A DNA stretch of 64,000 nucleotides, taken from the NCBI RefSeq assembly GCF_029504575.1, contig NZ_JAQFII010000001.1:1896501-1960500 (forward strand). Direction: 5' to 3'. The notes below the pieces were generated by a model. That model worked only from the letters and a program-made list of their open reading frames with translations. It did not search any database and was not told the DNA's origin. The stretch comes from Streptomyces sp. SPB162. Lineage in GTDB: Bacteria > Actinomycetota > Actinomycetes > Streptomycetales > Streptomycetaceae. The translations under genes and the position numbers were made by a program. Within the stretch, counting starts at the first letter, position 1. Each line of letters opens with the position of its first letter. This document shows, in pieces, positions 37,154 to 46,793 of the stretch.

Positions 37154-37738
37154 ATGACGAACACCGAGCCGCGCGATGTGGCCGAGGACGTGGCGGACCG
37201 CCCCGCCACGGTGGTCTGGACGCGGATGGACACCCCGATCGGCCCGCTGCTGCTCGCCGCGACGGCCCAGGGTCTGGTCAGTGTGGTCTTCCGGGCCGAC
37301 GACGAGGTGACGGAGGCCTTCCTGGAGCGGCTGGGGCGCCGGCTGGGCATGGTCCCGGTCGAGGAGTCCGGGGAGTCCGGGCGGCTCGCCCCCGCCGTCG
37401 CCCAGCTCCGGGCGTACTTCGCCGGGGAGCTGCGCGACTTCACCCTCGACCTGGACTGGTCGCTGACCGCCGGCTTCAACCGCCGCGTCCAGCGCGAGCT
37501 CGCCACCGGGGTGCCGTACGGCTCGGTCGTCGGCTACCAGGACCTCGCCGACCGCGTCGGCGAGCCGGGCGCCGCCCGCGCCGTCGGCACCGCCATGGGC
37601 GCCAACCCGCTGCCGATCGTCGTCCCGTGCCACCGCGTCGTGGAGAGCAACGGGGGCATCGGCGGCTTCGGCGGCGGCCTGGAGACGAAGCGCACGCTGC
37701 TGGCTCTGGAAGGCGTGCTTCCGGCGCCCCTCTTCTGA
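37154..37738 (+). CDS. ogt: Methylated-DNA--[protein]-cysteine S-methyltransferase
   Basis: 194 aa. It removes the methyl group from O6-methylguanine in a suicide reaction. The acceptor motif PCHRVV (Cys about 158) and the helix-turn-helix with YGSVVGYQDLADRVGEPGAARAVGTAMG are intact, as is GFGGGLETKRTLLALEG. N-terminal domain is standard. Stand-alone gene. Confidence 0.94.
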   Translation: MTNTEPRDVAEDVADRPATVVWTRMDTPIGPLLLAATAQGLVSVVFRADDEVTEAFLERLGRRLGMVPVEESGESGRLAPAVAQLRAYFAGELRDFTLDLDWSLTAGFNRRVQRELATGVPYGSVVGYQDLADRVGEPGAARAVGTAMGANPLPIVVPCHRVVESNGGIGGFGGGLETKRTLLALEGVLPAPLF

Positions 37739-37769
37739 CGGCGGGAACGGGGCTGCGGCGCCACTCCGG

Positions 37770-38237
37770 TCAGGGGCAGCCGGGGTTGGCTGCGTCGACC
37801 GACAGCGCGTCGCCCTCGGGCACCAGGTACGTGACGTACAGGACGACCGGCACCGTCCCGAGATTGCGCCCGTTGTGCACCTTGCGGGCGCCGTCCGGCT
37901 CGATGAAGGACTGACCGGCGCTGCTGCGCTCGACCGAGCAGTCCGCCAGCGTCCTCGTCAGCGTGCCCGCCTGGACGACCGCGATCAGCGGCCCCTGGTG
38001 GTAGTGCCAGCCGGTCTCACCGCCGGGCGCGATGGTGATCGTGCGCACCACGACGTCGGTGCGCCCCTTGGTTTTGATCTTCAGGCCCTCGGCGGAGGTG
38101 CCCTTGGCCAGCACCGTCGCCGTCACCCCGCTGCCCGGCGTCGCCAGGGCCGCCGACGGCAGCAGCCCCAGCGCCGCCACACATCCCGTCACCGCCGCCG
38201 CTCTGCGGATCCGGCTCAGCCGCTTGCCGTCGTCCAT
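37770..38237 (-). CDS. Secreted cupin-domain protein
   Basis: 155 aa. A signal peptide (about residues 1-32, ALGLLPSAALA) is followed by a single cupin barrel with GGETGWHYHQGPL (metal-ligand His pair) and a second motif near DGARKVHNGRN. Function is unknown; such proteins are common in Streptomyces. Two Cys (about 100 and 154) could pair outside the cell. Confidence 0.82.
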   Translation of the reverse strand: MDDGKRLSRIRRAAAVTGCVAALGLLPSAALATPGSGVTATVLAKGTSAEGLKIKTKGRTDVVVRTITIAPGGETGWHYHQGPLIAVVQAGTLTRTLADCSVERSSAGQSFIEPDGARKVHNGRNLGTVPVVLYVTYLVPEGDALSVDAANPGCP

Positions 38238-38260
38238 GTACGGGGTCCCTTCCGAACGGT

Positions 38261-38626
38261 TCAGCGATCGTCGAAGCGGGCCGCCTCGACGAAGTCCGGT
38301 CGCGGATCGAGCGCGGCCGCCAGCCGGAAGTGCCGCAGCGCCTCGTCCGGGCGGTTGGCGCGCTGCAGAGTCCGGGCGAGCGCGAAGTGGGCGAAGGCGT
38401 TGTCGGGTTCCCGTTCGAGAACTATCTGGAACTCGAGCTCGGCCGGGCGGAGTTGGGCGGCGGCGAAGAAGGCTCGGGCCCGCAGCAGGCGCGCGGCGGT
38501 GTTCTCCGGATGGGCGGCGATGACCGAGTCCAGCAGCTTCACCGCTCCGCGCGGGTCACGGGCTTCCAGCAACTGCTCCGCGGCACGGAAATCGATGACG
38601 TGGGTCTCAGGGGTCTGCTCGGGCAC
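38261..38626 (-). CDS. Tetratricopeptide-repeat protein
   Basis: 121 aa. Two to three TPR units are visible (LLEARDPRGAVKLLDSVIAAHPEN; NAFAHFALARTLQRANRPDEALRHFRLAAALDP). It probably binds another protein; no enzymatic domain. I chose GTG 38626 with GGGAGG seven bases upstream, rather than the long upstream frame that is a shadow of coaE. It lies 103 bp downstream of coaE on the same strand. Confidence 0.85.
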   Translation of the reverse strand: MPEQTPETHVIDFRAAEQLLEARDPRGAVKLLDSVIAAHPENTAARLLRARAFFAAAQLRPAELEFQIVLEREPDNAFAHFALARTLQRANRPDEALRHFRLAAALDPRPDFVEAARFDDR

Positions 38627-38729
38627 AGCCGCCTCCCTTCCTGGTTCGGGTGACGACTGATCGTCGGCACAGACATACCCAACGCGGTCCCCGGCAATCG
38701 CATTCCGGGCCGTCGGGCCGGGCCGGCCG

Positions 38730-39329
38730 CTACTGCCCGACGCGCTCGCGCAACTGCTGCCAGACCCGTTTGACCTGCGGTTCGAGCGCTTCCAGGGGGC
38801 CGTCGTTGTCCAGCACGACATCGGCGATGGCGAGCCGCTCCTCGCGGGTGGCCTGGGCCGCCATCCGGGAGCGCGCCTCGCTCTCGTCCATGCCGCGCAG
38901 CCGCACCAGGCGGTCGAGTTGGGTGTCGGGGGACGCGTCCACCACCACGACCAGCTCGTAGAGCTTGGCCAGCCCGTTCTCGGTGAGCAGCGGCACGTCA
39001 TGGATCACGATGTCGTCCGGGCCCGCGGCCGCCTCCAGCTCCGCCGACCGGCGGCCCACGAGCGGGTGCACGATCGCGTTCAGGGCCCGCAGCCCGGCGG
39101 GGTCGGCGAAGACGATCGAGCCCAGTTTCGGGCGGTCGAGCGCGCCGTCGCCGGTCAGCACCTCCGCGCCGAATTCGGCCACCACGGCGGCCAGTCCCGG
39201 CGAGCCGGGTTCCACGACCTCACGGGCGATCTTGTCCGCGTCCACCACGACCGCCCCGTACGACGCGAGCAGCCGTGACACTTCGCTCTTGCCGGCGCCG
39301 ATTCCACCGGTCAGGCCCACCTTCAGCAT
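38730..39329 (-). CDS. coaE: Dephospho-CoA kinase
   Basis: 199 aa. It phosphorylates dephospho-CoA in the last step of CoA synthesis. The P-loop [17 protein letters not shown] (about residues 5-21) and the CoA-binding [10 protein letters not shown] and motif RM-AQ-TREER are present. It is shorter than actinobacterial fusions that carry a C-terminal GrpB/UPF0157 domain. It lies downstream of the PAC2 gene but across a terminator. Confidence 0.95.
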   Translation of the reverse strand: MLKVGLTGGIGAGKSEVSRLLASYGAVVVDADKIAREVVEPGSPGLAAVVAEFGAEVLTGDGALDRPKLGSIVFADPAGLRALNAIVHPLVGRRSAELEAAAGPDDIVIHDVPLLTENGLAKLYELVVVVDASPDTQLDRLVRLRGMDESEARSRMAAQATREERLAIADVVLDNDGPLEALEPQVKRVWQQLRERVGQ

Positions 39330-39360
39330 GCCGCCACCCTAGAGCCTGCCCGCACGCGCA

Positions 39361-39394
39361 GGAGTGGCCGGTCGAAAGATCGACCGGCCACTCC
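39361..39394 (-). terminator. Terminator after the PAC2 gene
   Basis: Perfect 15-bp arms (39361-39375 and 39380-39394) with an AAGA loop, between the PAC2 stop and coaE. Confidence 0.88.
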
Positions 39395-39411
39395 CCCACG
39401 TCTCGGCGCGC

Positions 39412-40347
39412 TCAGCTGCCGTCGTCCTCCCGGTCCGCGAGGAACCGTTCGAACTCGGCCCCGAGGTCGTCGGCCGACGGCAGGTCGACCGGCTCGGCGA
39501 TGAGGCTCTCCCGGGTCATCGAACCGGCCACCGCGTCGTACTGGCTCTCCAGCCCGCGGACGACCGAGACCAGCTCGCCGTCGCCCTCCGCGACCTGGCG
39601 GTCGATCTCGCCGCGCACCGTGTGCGCCTCGGCGCGCAGCGCGTGCGCCACCTCGGGCAGGACCAGGCCGGTGGCTGCGGTGATCGCCTCGAGGACGGCG
39701 AGCGCCGCGTCCGGGTACGGGGAGCGCGACAGGTAGTGCGGCACGTGGGCGGCGACGCCCAGGACATCCCGGCCCGCTTCGGCGAGCCGCAGCTCGATGA
39801 GGGATTCGGCGCTGCCGGGCACCGTCGCCTCGTCGAACCAGCTGCGGTGGCCGGGCATCAGGTCCACCCGGTTGCCGTGCGGGGTCAGACCGACCGGGCG
39901 GGTGTGCGGCACGCCCATCGGGATGCCGTGGAAGTTGATGGCCAGCCGCACGCCGAGCCGTTCGACGATCTGCAGCACGGCCGCGGCGAAGCGCTCCCAC
40001 TCGACGTCCGGCTCGGAGCCGGTCAGCAGCAGGAAGGGCGTCTCCGTGGTGTCACGGACCAGGTAGAGGGCGATCTCCGGCGCCTCGTACCCCGACCAGT
40101 GGTCGCGCTCGAAGAGCATCAGGGGCCGGCGCGCGCGGTAGTCGACCAACCGGTCGGCGTCGAACCGGGCCACCAGCTGGTTGTCGAGCCGGTCCAGCAG
40201 CTGCTCCGCGATCTGCTCGCCGGTGTCCCCCGCGTCGATGTACCCCTCCAGGTGGTACAGCAGCACGGGGCCGGCCTCCCCGACCGCCTCGTCCACGGCC
40301 TCGGCGCCGCCCGGCACGAATTCGTACAGCCCCTGCGGATCCAGCAC
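39412..40347 (-). CDS. PAC2-family protein
   Basis: 311 aa. PAC2-domain proteins share a fold with the eukaryotic proteasome assembly chaperone 2. Conserved stretches [29 protein letters not shown] and [11 protein letters not shown] are present. Actinobacteria have 20S proteasomes and several PAC2 proteins, so a link to proteasome assembly is plausible but unproven. A C-terminal acidic segment ([18 protein letters not shown]) ends the protein. Confidence 0.88.
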   Translation of the reverse strand: MLDPQGLYEFVPGGAEAVDEAVGEAGPVLLYHLEGYIDAGDTGEQIAEQLLDRLDNQLVARFDADRLVDYRARRPLMLFERDHWSGYEAPEIALYLVRDTTETPFLLLTGSEPDVEWERFAAAVLQIVERLGVRLAINFHGIPMGVPHTRPVGLTPHGNRVDLMPGHRSWFDEATVPGSAESLIELRLAEAGRDVLGVAAHVPHYLSRSPYPDAALAVLEAITAATGLVLPEVAHALRAEAHTVRGEIDRQVAEGDGELVSVVRGLESQYDAVAGSMTRESLIAEPVDLPSADDLGAEFERFLADREDDGS

Positions 40348-40437
40348 TGTGATCGTTCCTCCTCGTTCTTCCTCCTCGGAAACGTGCGAGGAGCTGGGAG
40401 CATTCCCGCAACCGGGTCCGCTTCACCCCCGACAACG

Positions 40438-40475
40438 CGGAAGGCCCGCTCCCCTCTCGGGGAACGGGCCTTCCG
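40438..40475 (-). terminator. Terminator after rpsA
   Basis: 17-bp stem with one mismatch (40438-40454 with 40459-40475) and TCTC loop, just past the rpsA stop. Confidence 0.85.
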
Positions 40476-40503
40476 TCCGTACTGCTACCTGCGGGTCAGA
40501 GCG

Positions 40504-42015
40504 TCAGCTCTGGCCGCCGGCCAGCTTCTCGCGGAGCGCGGCCAGGGCCTCGTCCGACGCCAGGGCGCCGGAGTTGTCGTCCGACTCCGAGGAGTAGGAG
40601 CCACCGCCGCCACCGAGACCGGCGGAGCTGGCGGCGCCGGCGGGAGCCGCAGCACCCTCGGCCTCCGCCTTCTCGTCGGCCTCGCGGGACTTGATGACCT
40701 GGGCCTGGTGCTGCTCGAAGCGGGTCTGGGCCGTGGCGTACTGGCCTTCCCACTCCTCGCGCTGCTTGTCGAAGCCCTCGAGCCAGTCGTTGGTCTCGGG
40801 GTCGAAGCCCTCGGGGTAGATGTAGTTGCCCGCGTCGTCGTACGAGGCAGCCATACCGTAGAGGGTCGGGTCGAACTCGACCGAGGCCGGGTCGGCACCG
40901 AAGGACTCGTTGGCCTGCTTCAGCGAGAGGCTGATGCGGCGGCGCTCGAGGTCGATGTCGATGACCTTGACGAAGATCTCGTCGTTGACCTGGACGACCT
41001 GCTCCGGGATCTCCACGTGGCGCTCGGCCAGCTCGGAGATGTGGACCAGGCCCTCGATGCCCTCGTCGACGCGCACGAACGCTCCGAACGGGACGAGCTT
41101 GGTGACCTTACCGGGAACGACCTGGCCGATCTGGTGCGTCCGGGCGAACTGCTGCCACGGGTCTTCCTGCGTCGCCTTCAGTGACAGGGAGACACGCTCG
41201 CGGTCCATGTCGACGTCGAGGACCTCGACGGTGACTTCCTGGCCGACCTCGACAACCTCGGAGGGGTGGTCGATGTGCTTCCAGGACAGCTCGGAGACGT
41301 GCACGAGACCGTCGACGCCGCCGAGGTCCACGAACGCACCGAAGTTGACGATCGAGGAGACGACGCCGGAGCGGACCTGGCCCTTCTGCAGGGTCGTGAG
41401 GAAGGTCTGGCGGACCTCGCTCTGGGTCTGCTCGAGCCAGGCACGGCGGGACAGGACCACGTTGTTGCGGTTCTTGTCCAGCTCGATGATCTTGGCCTCG
41501 AGCTCCTTGCCCACGTACGGCTGGAGGTCGCGGACGCGACGCATCTCGACGAGCGAGGCCGGCAGGAAGCCGCGGAGGCCGATGTCGAGGATGAGACCAC
41601 CCTTGACGACCTCGATGACGGTACCGGTGACGATCCCGTCTTCTTCCTTGATCTTCTCGATGGTGCCCCAGGCACGCTCGTACTGAGCGCGCTTCTTCGA
41701 GAGGATCAGGCGGCCTTCCTTGTCCTCCTTCTGGAGAACAAGGGCTTCGATCTCGTCGCCGACCTTGACGACCTCATTGGGGTCGACGTCGTGCTTGATC
41801 GAAAGCTCGCGGGACGGGATGACGCCCTCGGTCTTGTAACCGATGTCGAGCAGGACCTCGTCCCGGTCGACCTTTACGATCACGCCTTCGACGATGTCGC
41901 CGTCGTTGAAGTACTTGATCGTCGCATCGATCGCTGCGAGGAAGTCTTCCTCGGAACCGATGTCGTTGACCGCCACCTGCGGGGTGGTGCGCGTTGCCTC
42001 GGTGCTGCTCGTCAT
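40504..42015 (-). CDS. rpsA: 30S ribosomal protein S1
   Basis: 503 aa with four S1 RNA-binding domains (about residues 35-105, 125-190, 210-280, 295-365), the usual actinobacterial number against six in E. coli. The S1 repeats SGVVSSIVNFGAFVDLGGVDGLVHVSEL and GKVTKLVPFGAFVRVDEGIEGLVHISEL are textbook copies. An acidic and Gly/Ala-rich C-terminal tail (about 430-503) follows. A clear vegetative promoter lies about 200 bp upstream, giving a long leader. Confidence 0.97.
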   Translation of the reverse strand: MTSSTEATRTTPQVAVNDIGSEEDFLAAIDATIKYFNDGDIVEGVIVKVDRDEVLLDIGYKTEGVIPSRELSIKHDVDPNEVVKVGDEIEALVLQKEDKEGRLILSKKRAQYERAWGTIEKIKEEDGIVTGTVIEVVKGGLILDIGLRGFLPASLVEMRRVRDLQPYVGKELEAKIIELDKNRNNVVLSRRAWLEQTQSEVRQTFLTTLQKGQVRSGVVSSIVNFGAFVDLGGVDGLVHVSELSWKHIDHPSEVVEVGQEVTVEVLDVDMDRERVSLSLKATQEDPWQQFARTHQIGQVVPGKVTKLVPFGAFVRVDEGIEGLVHISELAERHVEIPEQVVQVNDEIFVKVIDIDLERRRISLSLKQANESFGADPASVEFDPTLYGMAASYDDAGNYIYPEGFDPETNDWLEGFDKQREEWEGQYATAQTRFEQHQAQVIKSREADEKAEAEGAAAPAGAASSAGLGGGGGSYSSESDDNSGALASDEALAALREKLAGGQS

Positions 42016-42214
42016 ATGGGGAAGGGCTCCGGTACGGACAGAAGTTGTAGGTACTGCTACGCCAGGACCCGTGATCGCACCGCCGAAGCCGGACAGCCGC
42101 GAGGCGGACCTTCCAAAAAACGATTCGGAGAGTCGCCTCGAGGACCGAGGGGAAACAACCAGTGCGAGCGCAACCTGCTACGTCTGAGGTGCGCAGGCCC
42201 GCAGCGCAACTTGT

Positions 42215-42243
42215 AGCATACGGGGGCAGCCAGACAGGGTCAA
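42215..42243 (-). promoter_or_regulatory. Vegetative (HrdB-type) promoter of rpsA
   Basis: On the minus strand TTGACC, a 17-bp spacer and TATGCT give a near-consensus -35/-10 pair. Transcription would begin near 42208, leaving a leader of about 190 nt before rpsA. The rest of the 319-bp divergent region 42016-42334 holds this leader and, at its far end, the start region of the methyltransferase gene. Confidence 0.75.
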
Positions 42244-42334
42244 TGCGCGAAGGGCACACCGGGGGCGGAACAGCCCAGATCCGGCTCAAGTCTCCCCGTC
42301 ACAGGTCCAACCAGAGAGTACGACGACAACCGCG

Positions 42335-43153
42335 ATGAGCCAAGGACCCGAACCAGAAGCCACCCGGCGTACCGCCGGTGTCACGGAAAGCAGCCGGGCG
42401 AACCGCGGGTGGTGGGACCGGAACGCCGACGAGTACCAGGTCGAGCACGGAGCGTTCCTCGGCGACGGGAACTTCGTCTGGGGGCCCGAGGGCCTGGACG
42501 AGGCGGACGCCGGGCTGCTGGGTCCCGCCGCGGACCTCGCGGGCCGGGCGGTGCTGGAGATCGGCGCGGGCGCGGCGCAGTGCTCGCGCTGGCTGGCGGC
42601 GCGCGGCGCGCGCCCGGTGGCCCTCGACCTCTCCCACCGGCAGCTGCAGCACGCGCGCCGGATCGACGAGGAGTCGGCGGACGGCGGCTTCCCGCTGGTC
42701 CAGGCCGACGCCGGGACGCTCCCCTTCGCGGACGGTTCCTTCGACCTGGCGTGCTCGGCGTACGGCGCGCTCCCCTTCGTCGCCGACCCGGAGCGCGTGC
42801 AGCGCGAGGTGCACCGCGTGCTGCGGCCGGGCGGGCGCTGGGTCTTCTCCGTCACCCACCCGATCCGCTGGGCCTTCCCGGACGAGCCGGGCCGCGAGGG
42901 GCTGACCGCGGTCTCCTCCTACTTCGACCGCACCCCCTACGTCGAGCAGGACGAGCGCGGGCTGGCCGAGTACGTCGAGCACCACCGCACCCTCGGCGAC
43001 CGGGTCCGGGAGATCGCCGCGGCCGGCTTCCGGCTGGTCGACCTCGTGGAGCCGCCCTGGCCGGAGTGGAACACCCAGGAGTGGGGCGGCTGGTCGCCGC
43101 TGCGCGGGAGCATCCTGCCGGGCACGGCGATCTTCGTGTGCGTGCGGGACTGA
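42335..43153 (+). CDS. Class I SAM-dependent methyltransferase
   Basis: 272 aa. The SAM-binding motif I is VLEIGAGAAQCSRWL (about residues 90-104), with motif II ALDLSHRQL and motif IV FDLACSAYGALPF. It belongs to the Methyltransf_11 group; the substrate is unknown. It begins with an ATG lacking a strong ribosome site, so it may be leaderless. It is divergent from rpsA. Confidence 0.85.
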   Translation: MSQGPEPEATRRTAGVTESSRANRGWWDRNADEYQVEHGAFLGDGNFVWGPEGLDEADAGLLGPAADLAGRAVLEIGAGAAQCSRWLAARGARPVALDLSHRQLQHARRIDEESADGGFPLVQADAGTLPFADGSFDLACSAYGALPFVADPERVQREVHRVLRPGGRWVFSVTHPIRWAFPDEPGREGLTAVSSYFDRTPYVEQDERGLAEYVEHHRTLGDRVREIAAAGFRLVDLVEPPWPEWNTQEWGGWSPLRGSILPGTAIFVCVRD

Positions 43154-43203
43154 CGGCCCCTGCTGAAGGCTCGCGGCCTGACCGACGGGGGCACACTGGG
43201 CGG

Positions 43204-45744
43204 GTGATCCGCACCGGCTCCCTCGACCTGCCCGTACAGACCGTCGTACCCGCCCTGCTGCGGGCGCTCGACGAGCGGGGCTGCGCCGTGCTCGCCGCCC
43301 CGCCCGGCACGGGGAAGACCACCCTCGTCCCGCTCGCGCTGGCCGGGCTGCTCCCGGAGTACGGGCCGGCCCCGCACCGGGTGCTGGTGGCCGAGCCGCG
43401 CCGGATGGCGGCGCGGGCCGCCGCCCGGCGGATGGCATGGCTGCTCGGCGAGGGTGTGGGCGGCCGGATCGGCTTCACCGTGCGCGGCGAGCGGAAGGTC
43501 TCGGCGGAGACGGTCGTCGAAGTGGTGACGACCGGGGTGCTGCTGCAGCGGCTGCAGCGCGACCCGGAACTGCCCGGCGTCGCCACCGTCGTGCTGGACG
43601 AATGCCACGAGCGGCATCTGGACGCCGACACGTCGATGGCCTTCCTGCTGGATGTACGGGCCGCCCTGCGCCCGGAACTGCGGGTCGTCGCGGCCTCCGC
43701 CACCTCGGACACCGCGGCCTGGTCCGCGCTGGTCGGGGGCGAGGACGGCGCCGCCCCCGTAGTCGAGGCGCAGGGGGTCCTGCACCCGGTCGCGGTGGAG
43801 TGGGCGCCGCCGGGCCGCCCGGTGCGGCCGCCGCACGGGATGCGGGTCGATCCGGCGCTGCTGGAGCACGTGGCGGCGGTGGTGCGGCGGGCCCTGCGCG
43901 AGAAGGAGGGGGACGTGCTGTGCTTCCTGCCGGGTGTCGGGGAGATCGCGCGGGTCGCCGGGATGCTGGGTGGACTCGACGTGGAGGTGCTGCAACTGCA
44001 CGGCCGGGCGCCGGCCGCCGTGCAGGACGCGGCGCTCGCGCCGGGAACCCGCCGCCGGGTGCTGCTGGCCACGTCGGTGGCCGAGTCGAGCCTGACCGTG
44101 CCCGGGGTGCGGATCGTCGTGGACGGCGGGCTGGCCCGCGAGCCGCGGGTGGACCACGCACGCGGCCTCGACGCGCTGACGACGGTGCGGGTCTCGCACG
44201 CGTCGGCCCGTCAGCGGGCCGGGCGCGCCGGGCGCGAGGGGCCGGGAACGGTGTACCGCTGCTGGTCGGAGGCGGACGACGCCGGACATCCGCGCCGGGC
44301 CGCGCCGGAGATCGCCGTCGCCGACCTCACCGCCTTCGCGCTGCAGTCGGCCTGCTGGGGCGACCCGGACGCCGCCGGTCTCGCGCTGCTCGACGCGCCT
44401 CCGGCGGGCGCGATGGGCGCGGCCCGCGAGGTGCTCCTCGCGGTCGGCGCGGTCTCCGCCGACGGGCGCGCCACCGACCGGGGCAAGCGGCTCAGCCGCA
44501 TCGGCGTGCACCCGCGGCTGGCCCGCGCGCTGCTCGACGGGGCCCGCGCGGTCGGTGCGCGCCGGGCGGCCGAGGTCGTGGCGCTGCTCAGCGAGGAGCC
44601 GCCGCGCGACTACGGCGACGACCTGGCCGCCGCCTGGCGGCAGGCCCGGCGCGGCGGCGACGGGTACGCGGCGCGCTGGCGGGCGGAGGCGGGGCGGCTG
44701 GAGTCGTCGCTGCGCCAGGCCGGGGCGGCCGGCGGATCGGACGGTTCCGGGGGTGACGACGCGGCCGCCGGGCTGGTGGCCGCCCTCGCCTTCCCCGAGC
44801 GGGTGGCCCGGGCGCGCGGCGCCGGCACGTACCTGATGGCGTCCGGAACCGCGGCGGAACTGGGAGCCGGCTCCCGGCTCGGCACGCCCGGCTGGCTCGC
44901 CGTCGCGGTCGCGGACCGGCCGGTGGCGGCCGTCTCGGCGCGGGTCCGGCTGGCCGCGGTGATCGACGAGGCGACCGCCCGTACGGCCGCGGCCCCGCTG
45001 TTGGCGGCGGGCGAGGAGGTGCGCTGGTCGGACGGCGACGTGGTGGCGCGGAGCGTGGAACGGCTGGGCGCCGTGGAACTGACGGCACGTCCGCTGCGCT
45101 CGCCGGACCGGACGCTGCTGCGCGCCGCCGTCGCCGAGGGGCTGCGGCGCGAGGGCACCGGGCTGCTGCGCTGGTCACGGGACGCGCAGGACACCCGCCG
45201 CCGACTGGCGTTCCTGCACCGGGAGCTGGGCGCGCCGTGGCCGGACGTCTCGGAGCAGGCGCTGCTGGACGGGATGGACGACTGGCTCGGGCCCGAGCTG
45301 GCGGCGGCCCGCCGTCGCGCGGATCTGGAACGTGTCGACGCGGGCGGCCCGCTGGGCCGGCTGCTGCCGTGGGGCGGCGGGGCCGCCGCCCGGTTCGGCG
45401 AACTCGCCCCGGAACGGATCGAGGTGCCCAGCGGCTCACGGATCCGGGTGGACTACGAGGGCGACCAGCCGGTGCTGGCCGTCAAGCTCCAGGAGCTGTT
45501 CGGCTGGCAGGAGACACCCCGCATCGCGGGCGGGCGCGTGCCGCTCCTCGTCCATCTGCTCTCCCCGGCGGGACGGCCCGCCGCCGTCACCGCCGACCTC
45601 GCGTCGTTCTGGCAGGGCGGCTACCGCTCGGTCCGTGCCGAGCTGCGCGGCCGCTACCCCAAGCACCCGTGGCCCGAGGACCCGTCGACCGCCGCGCCCA
45701 CCCGCCGGACGAACCAGCGACCCGCCGGGGGCCTCAGGCGATGA
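43204..45744 (+). CDS. hrpB: ATP-dependent helicase HrpB
   Basis: 846 aa. Walker A PPGTGKTTLVPLAL (about residues 36-49), DECH box (VVLDECHERH), SAT motif and the motif VI SARQRAGRAGR are intact, followed by the HA2 and HrpB C-terminal domains. HrpB is a DEAH RNA/DNA helicase whose role in bacteria is little known. I chose GTG 43204 (VIRTGSLDLP); the frame is open much further upstream only as a shadow of the methyltransferase gene. Its 3' end is antisense to the end of the DUF3068 gene. Confidence 0.92.
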   Translation: MIRTGSLDLPVQTVVPALLRALDERGCAVLAAPPGTGKTTLVPLALAGLLPEYGPAPHRVLVAEPRRMAARAAARRMAWLLGEGVGGRIGFTVRGERKVSAETVVEVVTTGVLLQRLQRDPELPGVATVVLDECHERHLDADTSMAFLLDVRAALRPELRVVAASATSDTAAWSALVGGEDGAAPVVEAQGVLHPVAVEWAPPGRPVRPPHGMRVDPALLEHVAAVVRRALREKEGDVLCFLPGVGEIARVAGMLGGLDVEVLQLHGRAPAAVQDAALAPGTRRRVLLATSVAESSLTVPGVRIVVDGGLAREPRVDHARGLDALTTVRVSHASARQRAGRAGREGPGTVYRCWSEADDAGHPRRAAPEIAVADLTAFALQSACWGDPDAAGLALLDAPPAGAMGAAREVLLAVGAVSADGRATDRGKRLSRIGVHPRLARALLDGARAVGARRAAEVVALLSEEPPRDYGDDLAAAWRQARRGGDGYAARWRAEAGRLESSLRQAGAAGGSDGSGGDDAAAGLVAALAFPERVARARGAGTYLMASGTAAELGAGSRLGTPGWLAVAVADRPVAAVSARVRLAAVIDEATARTAAAPLLAAGEEVRWSDGDVVARSVERLGAVELTARPLRSPDRTLLRAAVAEGLRREGTGLLRWSRDAQDTRRRLAFLHRELGAPWPDVSEQALLDGMDDWLGPELAAARRRADLERVDAGGPLGRLLPWGGGAAARFGELAPERIEVPSGSRIRVDYEGDQPVLAVKLQELFGWQETPRIAGGRVPLLVHLLSPAGRPAAVTADLASFWQGGYRSVRAELRGRYPKHPWPEDPSTAAPTRRTNQRPAGGLRR

Positions 45745-46737
45745 CCGGCTGCGGGTCGGGATCCGGTGCGCGCAGCGCGTCGAGCGGGGGGCCGGATCGG
45801 CGGGGCGGCGGCCGCGCGCCTCCAGCAGCAGGCTCAGCGCGAGCAGCGCGACGCCCAGGACGAGGAAGCCCCAGGGGAGGTAGCTGGTCAGCAGCAGGAC
45901 GAGTTGGCGCTGGGACTTCACCAGGTCGACGGTGGAGTCGATGTAGTCCTCGCGCATCTTCACGTCGCCGGAGAAGACGGTCACCGGCTTGGTGTCGGGC
46001 GCCTGCGGGAAGCGCAGCTCCTCGCGGTGGACCTCCTCGCCGTTGACGGGGGCGCCGGTGGTCGGGTCGACCCAGAACTTCCGCACGGTGGTGTACCAGC
46101 GCTCCACCGAGCCGCCGAGCGAGTCCTCGGTGACGCCGCCGGGCATCTTCTTCGGCAGCGGGACCTTCACCCAGGGGACGGTCTGCTCGAAGTAGTAGAC
46201 GGACAGGCCGCGGAAGTTCTGCGTCGCCTTGTAGTGGATGGGCGCGGACGTCCGGGACTGCGCGTCGAAGTAGAAGTAGTCGCGCTTCTCGGTGAGGAAC
46301 GGGAACTTGAACTCGACTCCCTCACGGTGCACCGGGTCGCCGTCCACGCTCTCGCTCGCGATGTGGACCGGGTCCTGGGTGTGGGCGTCGAAGACGTACC
46401 GCTCGGGGATCTCCGAGACCATCTTGCCGTCCGGGCCGGCCACGAAGGACAGCGCGTCCCAGACCACGACGTCGCGGCCGGTGTCCGCCTTGACCCTCTT
46501 GGCCTCCGCGACATTGCCCTTGAGCGTCTGGACGATGCTGAGCTTGGGGACGATCTGCGGCTTGAGCGAGAGGTAGTCGACGAGGAGGGTGGCGTTCCTC
46601 GCCTCCAGGACCACCGACTGGTACTCGTTGGCCGGCACCTTGGCCAGCCGCGGGAAGGCGTACCAGCGCATCAGGGGCGACAGGGTCGCGAAGAAGACGG
46701 CGAAGGCGAGCAGCACCAGGCTGGACTTGCGGCGCAT
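45436..46737 (-). CDS. DUF3068 membrane protein, 3' end apparently frameshifted
   Basis: 433 aa as written. An N-terminal membrane segment (SSLVLLAFAVFFATLSPL), a large extracytoplasmic domain and a second segment (VLLLTSYLPWGFLVLGVALLALSLLLEA, about 285-312) match DUF3068 proteins of actinobacteria. Past residue about 320 the sequence turns into antisense hrpB. If the G6 run at 45786-45791 were G7, the frame would end PLDALRAPDPDPQPVIA and stop at 45734, giving 334 aa and only 11 bp of overlap with hrpB. I therefore think the tail is an artefact of a one-base loss. The ATG at 46737 has GAGGGGAAG upstream. Confidence 0.8.
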   Translation of the reverse strand: MRRKSSLVLLAFAVFFATLSPLMRWYAFPRLAKVPANEYQSVVLEARNATLLVDYLSLKPQIVPKLSIVQTLKGNVAEAKRVKADTGRDVVVWDALSFVAGPDGKMVSEIPERYVFDAHTQDPVHIASESVDGDPVHREGVEFKFPFLTEKRDYFYFDAQSRTSAPIHYKATQNFRGLSVYYFEQTVPWVKVPLPKKMPGGVTEDSLGGSVERWYTTVRKFWVDPTTGAPVNGEEVHREELRFPQAPDTKPVTVFSGDVKMREDYIDSTVDLVKSQRQLVLLLTSYLPWGFLVLGVALLALSLLLEARGRRPADPAPRSTRCAHRIPTRSRSSPEAPGGSLVRPAGGRGGRRVLGPRVLGVAAAQLGTDRAVAALPERREVGGDGGGPSRRGEQMDEERHAPARDAGCLLPAEQLLELDGQHRLVALVVHPDP

Positions 46738-46793
46738 CGGGACGCTTCCCCTCCTTTGTGGCTGTGGGTGACGAGCTCGGGTCGCGGCCGGTG

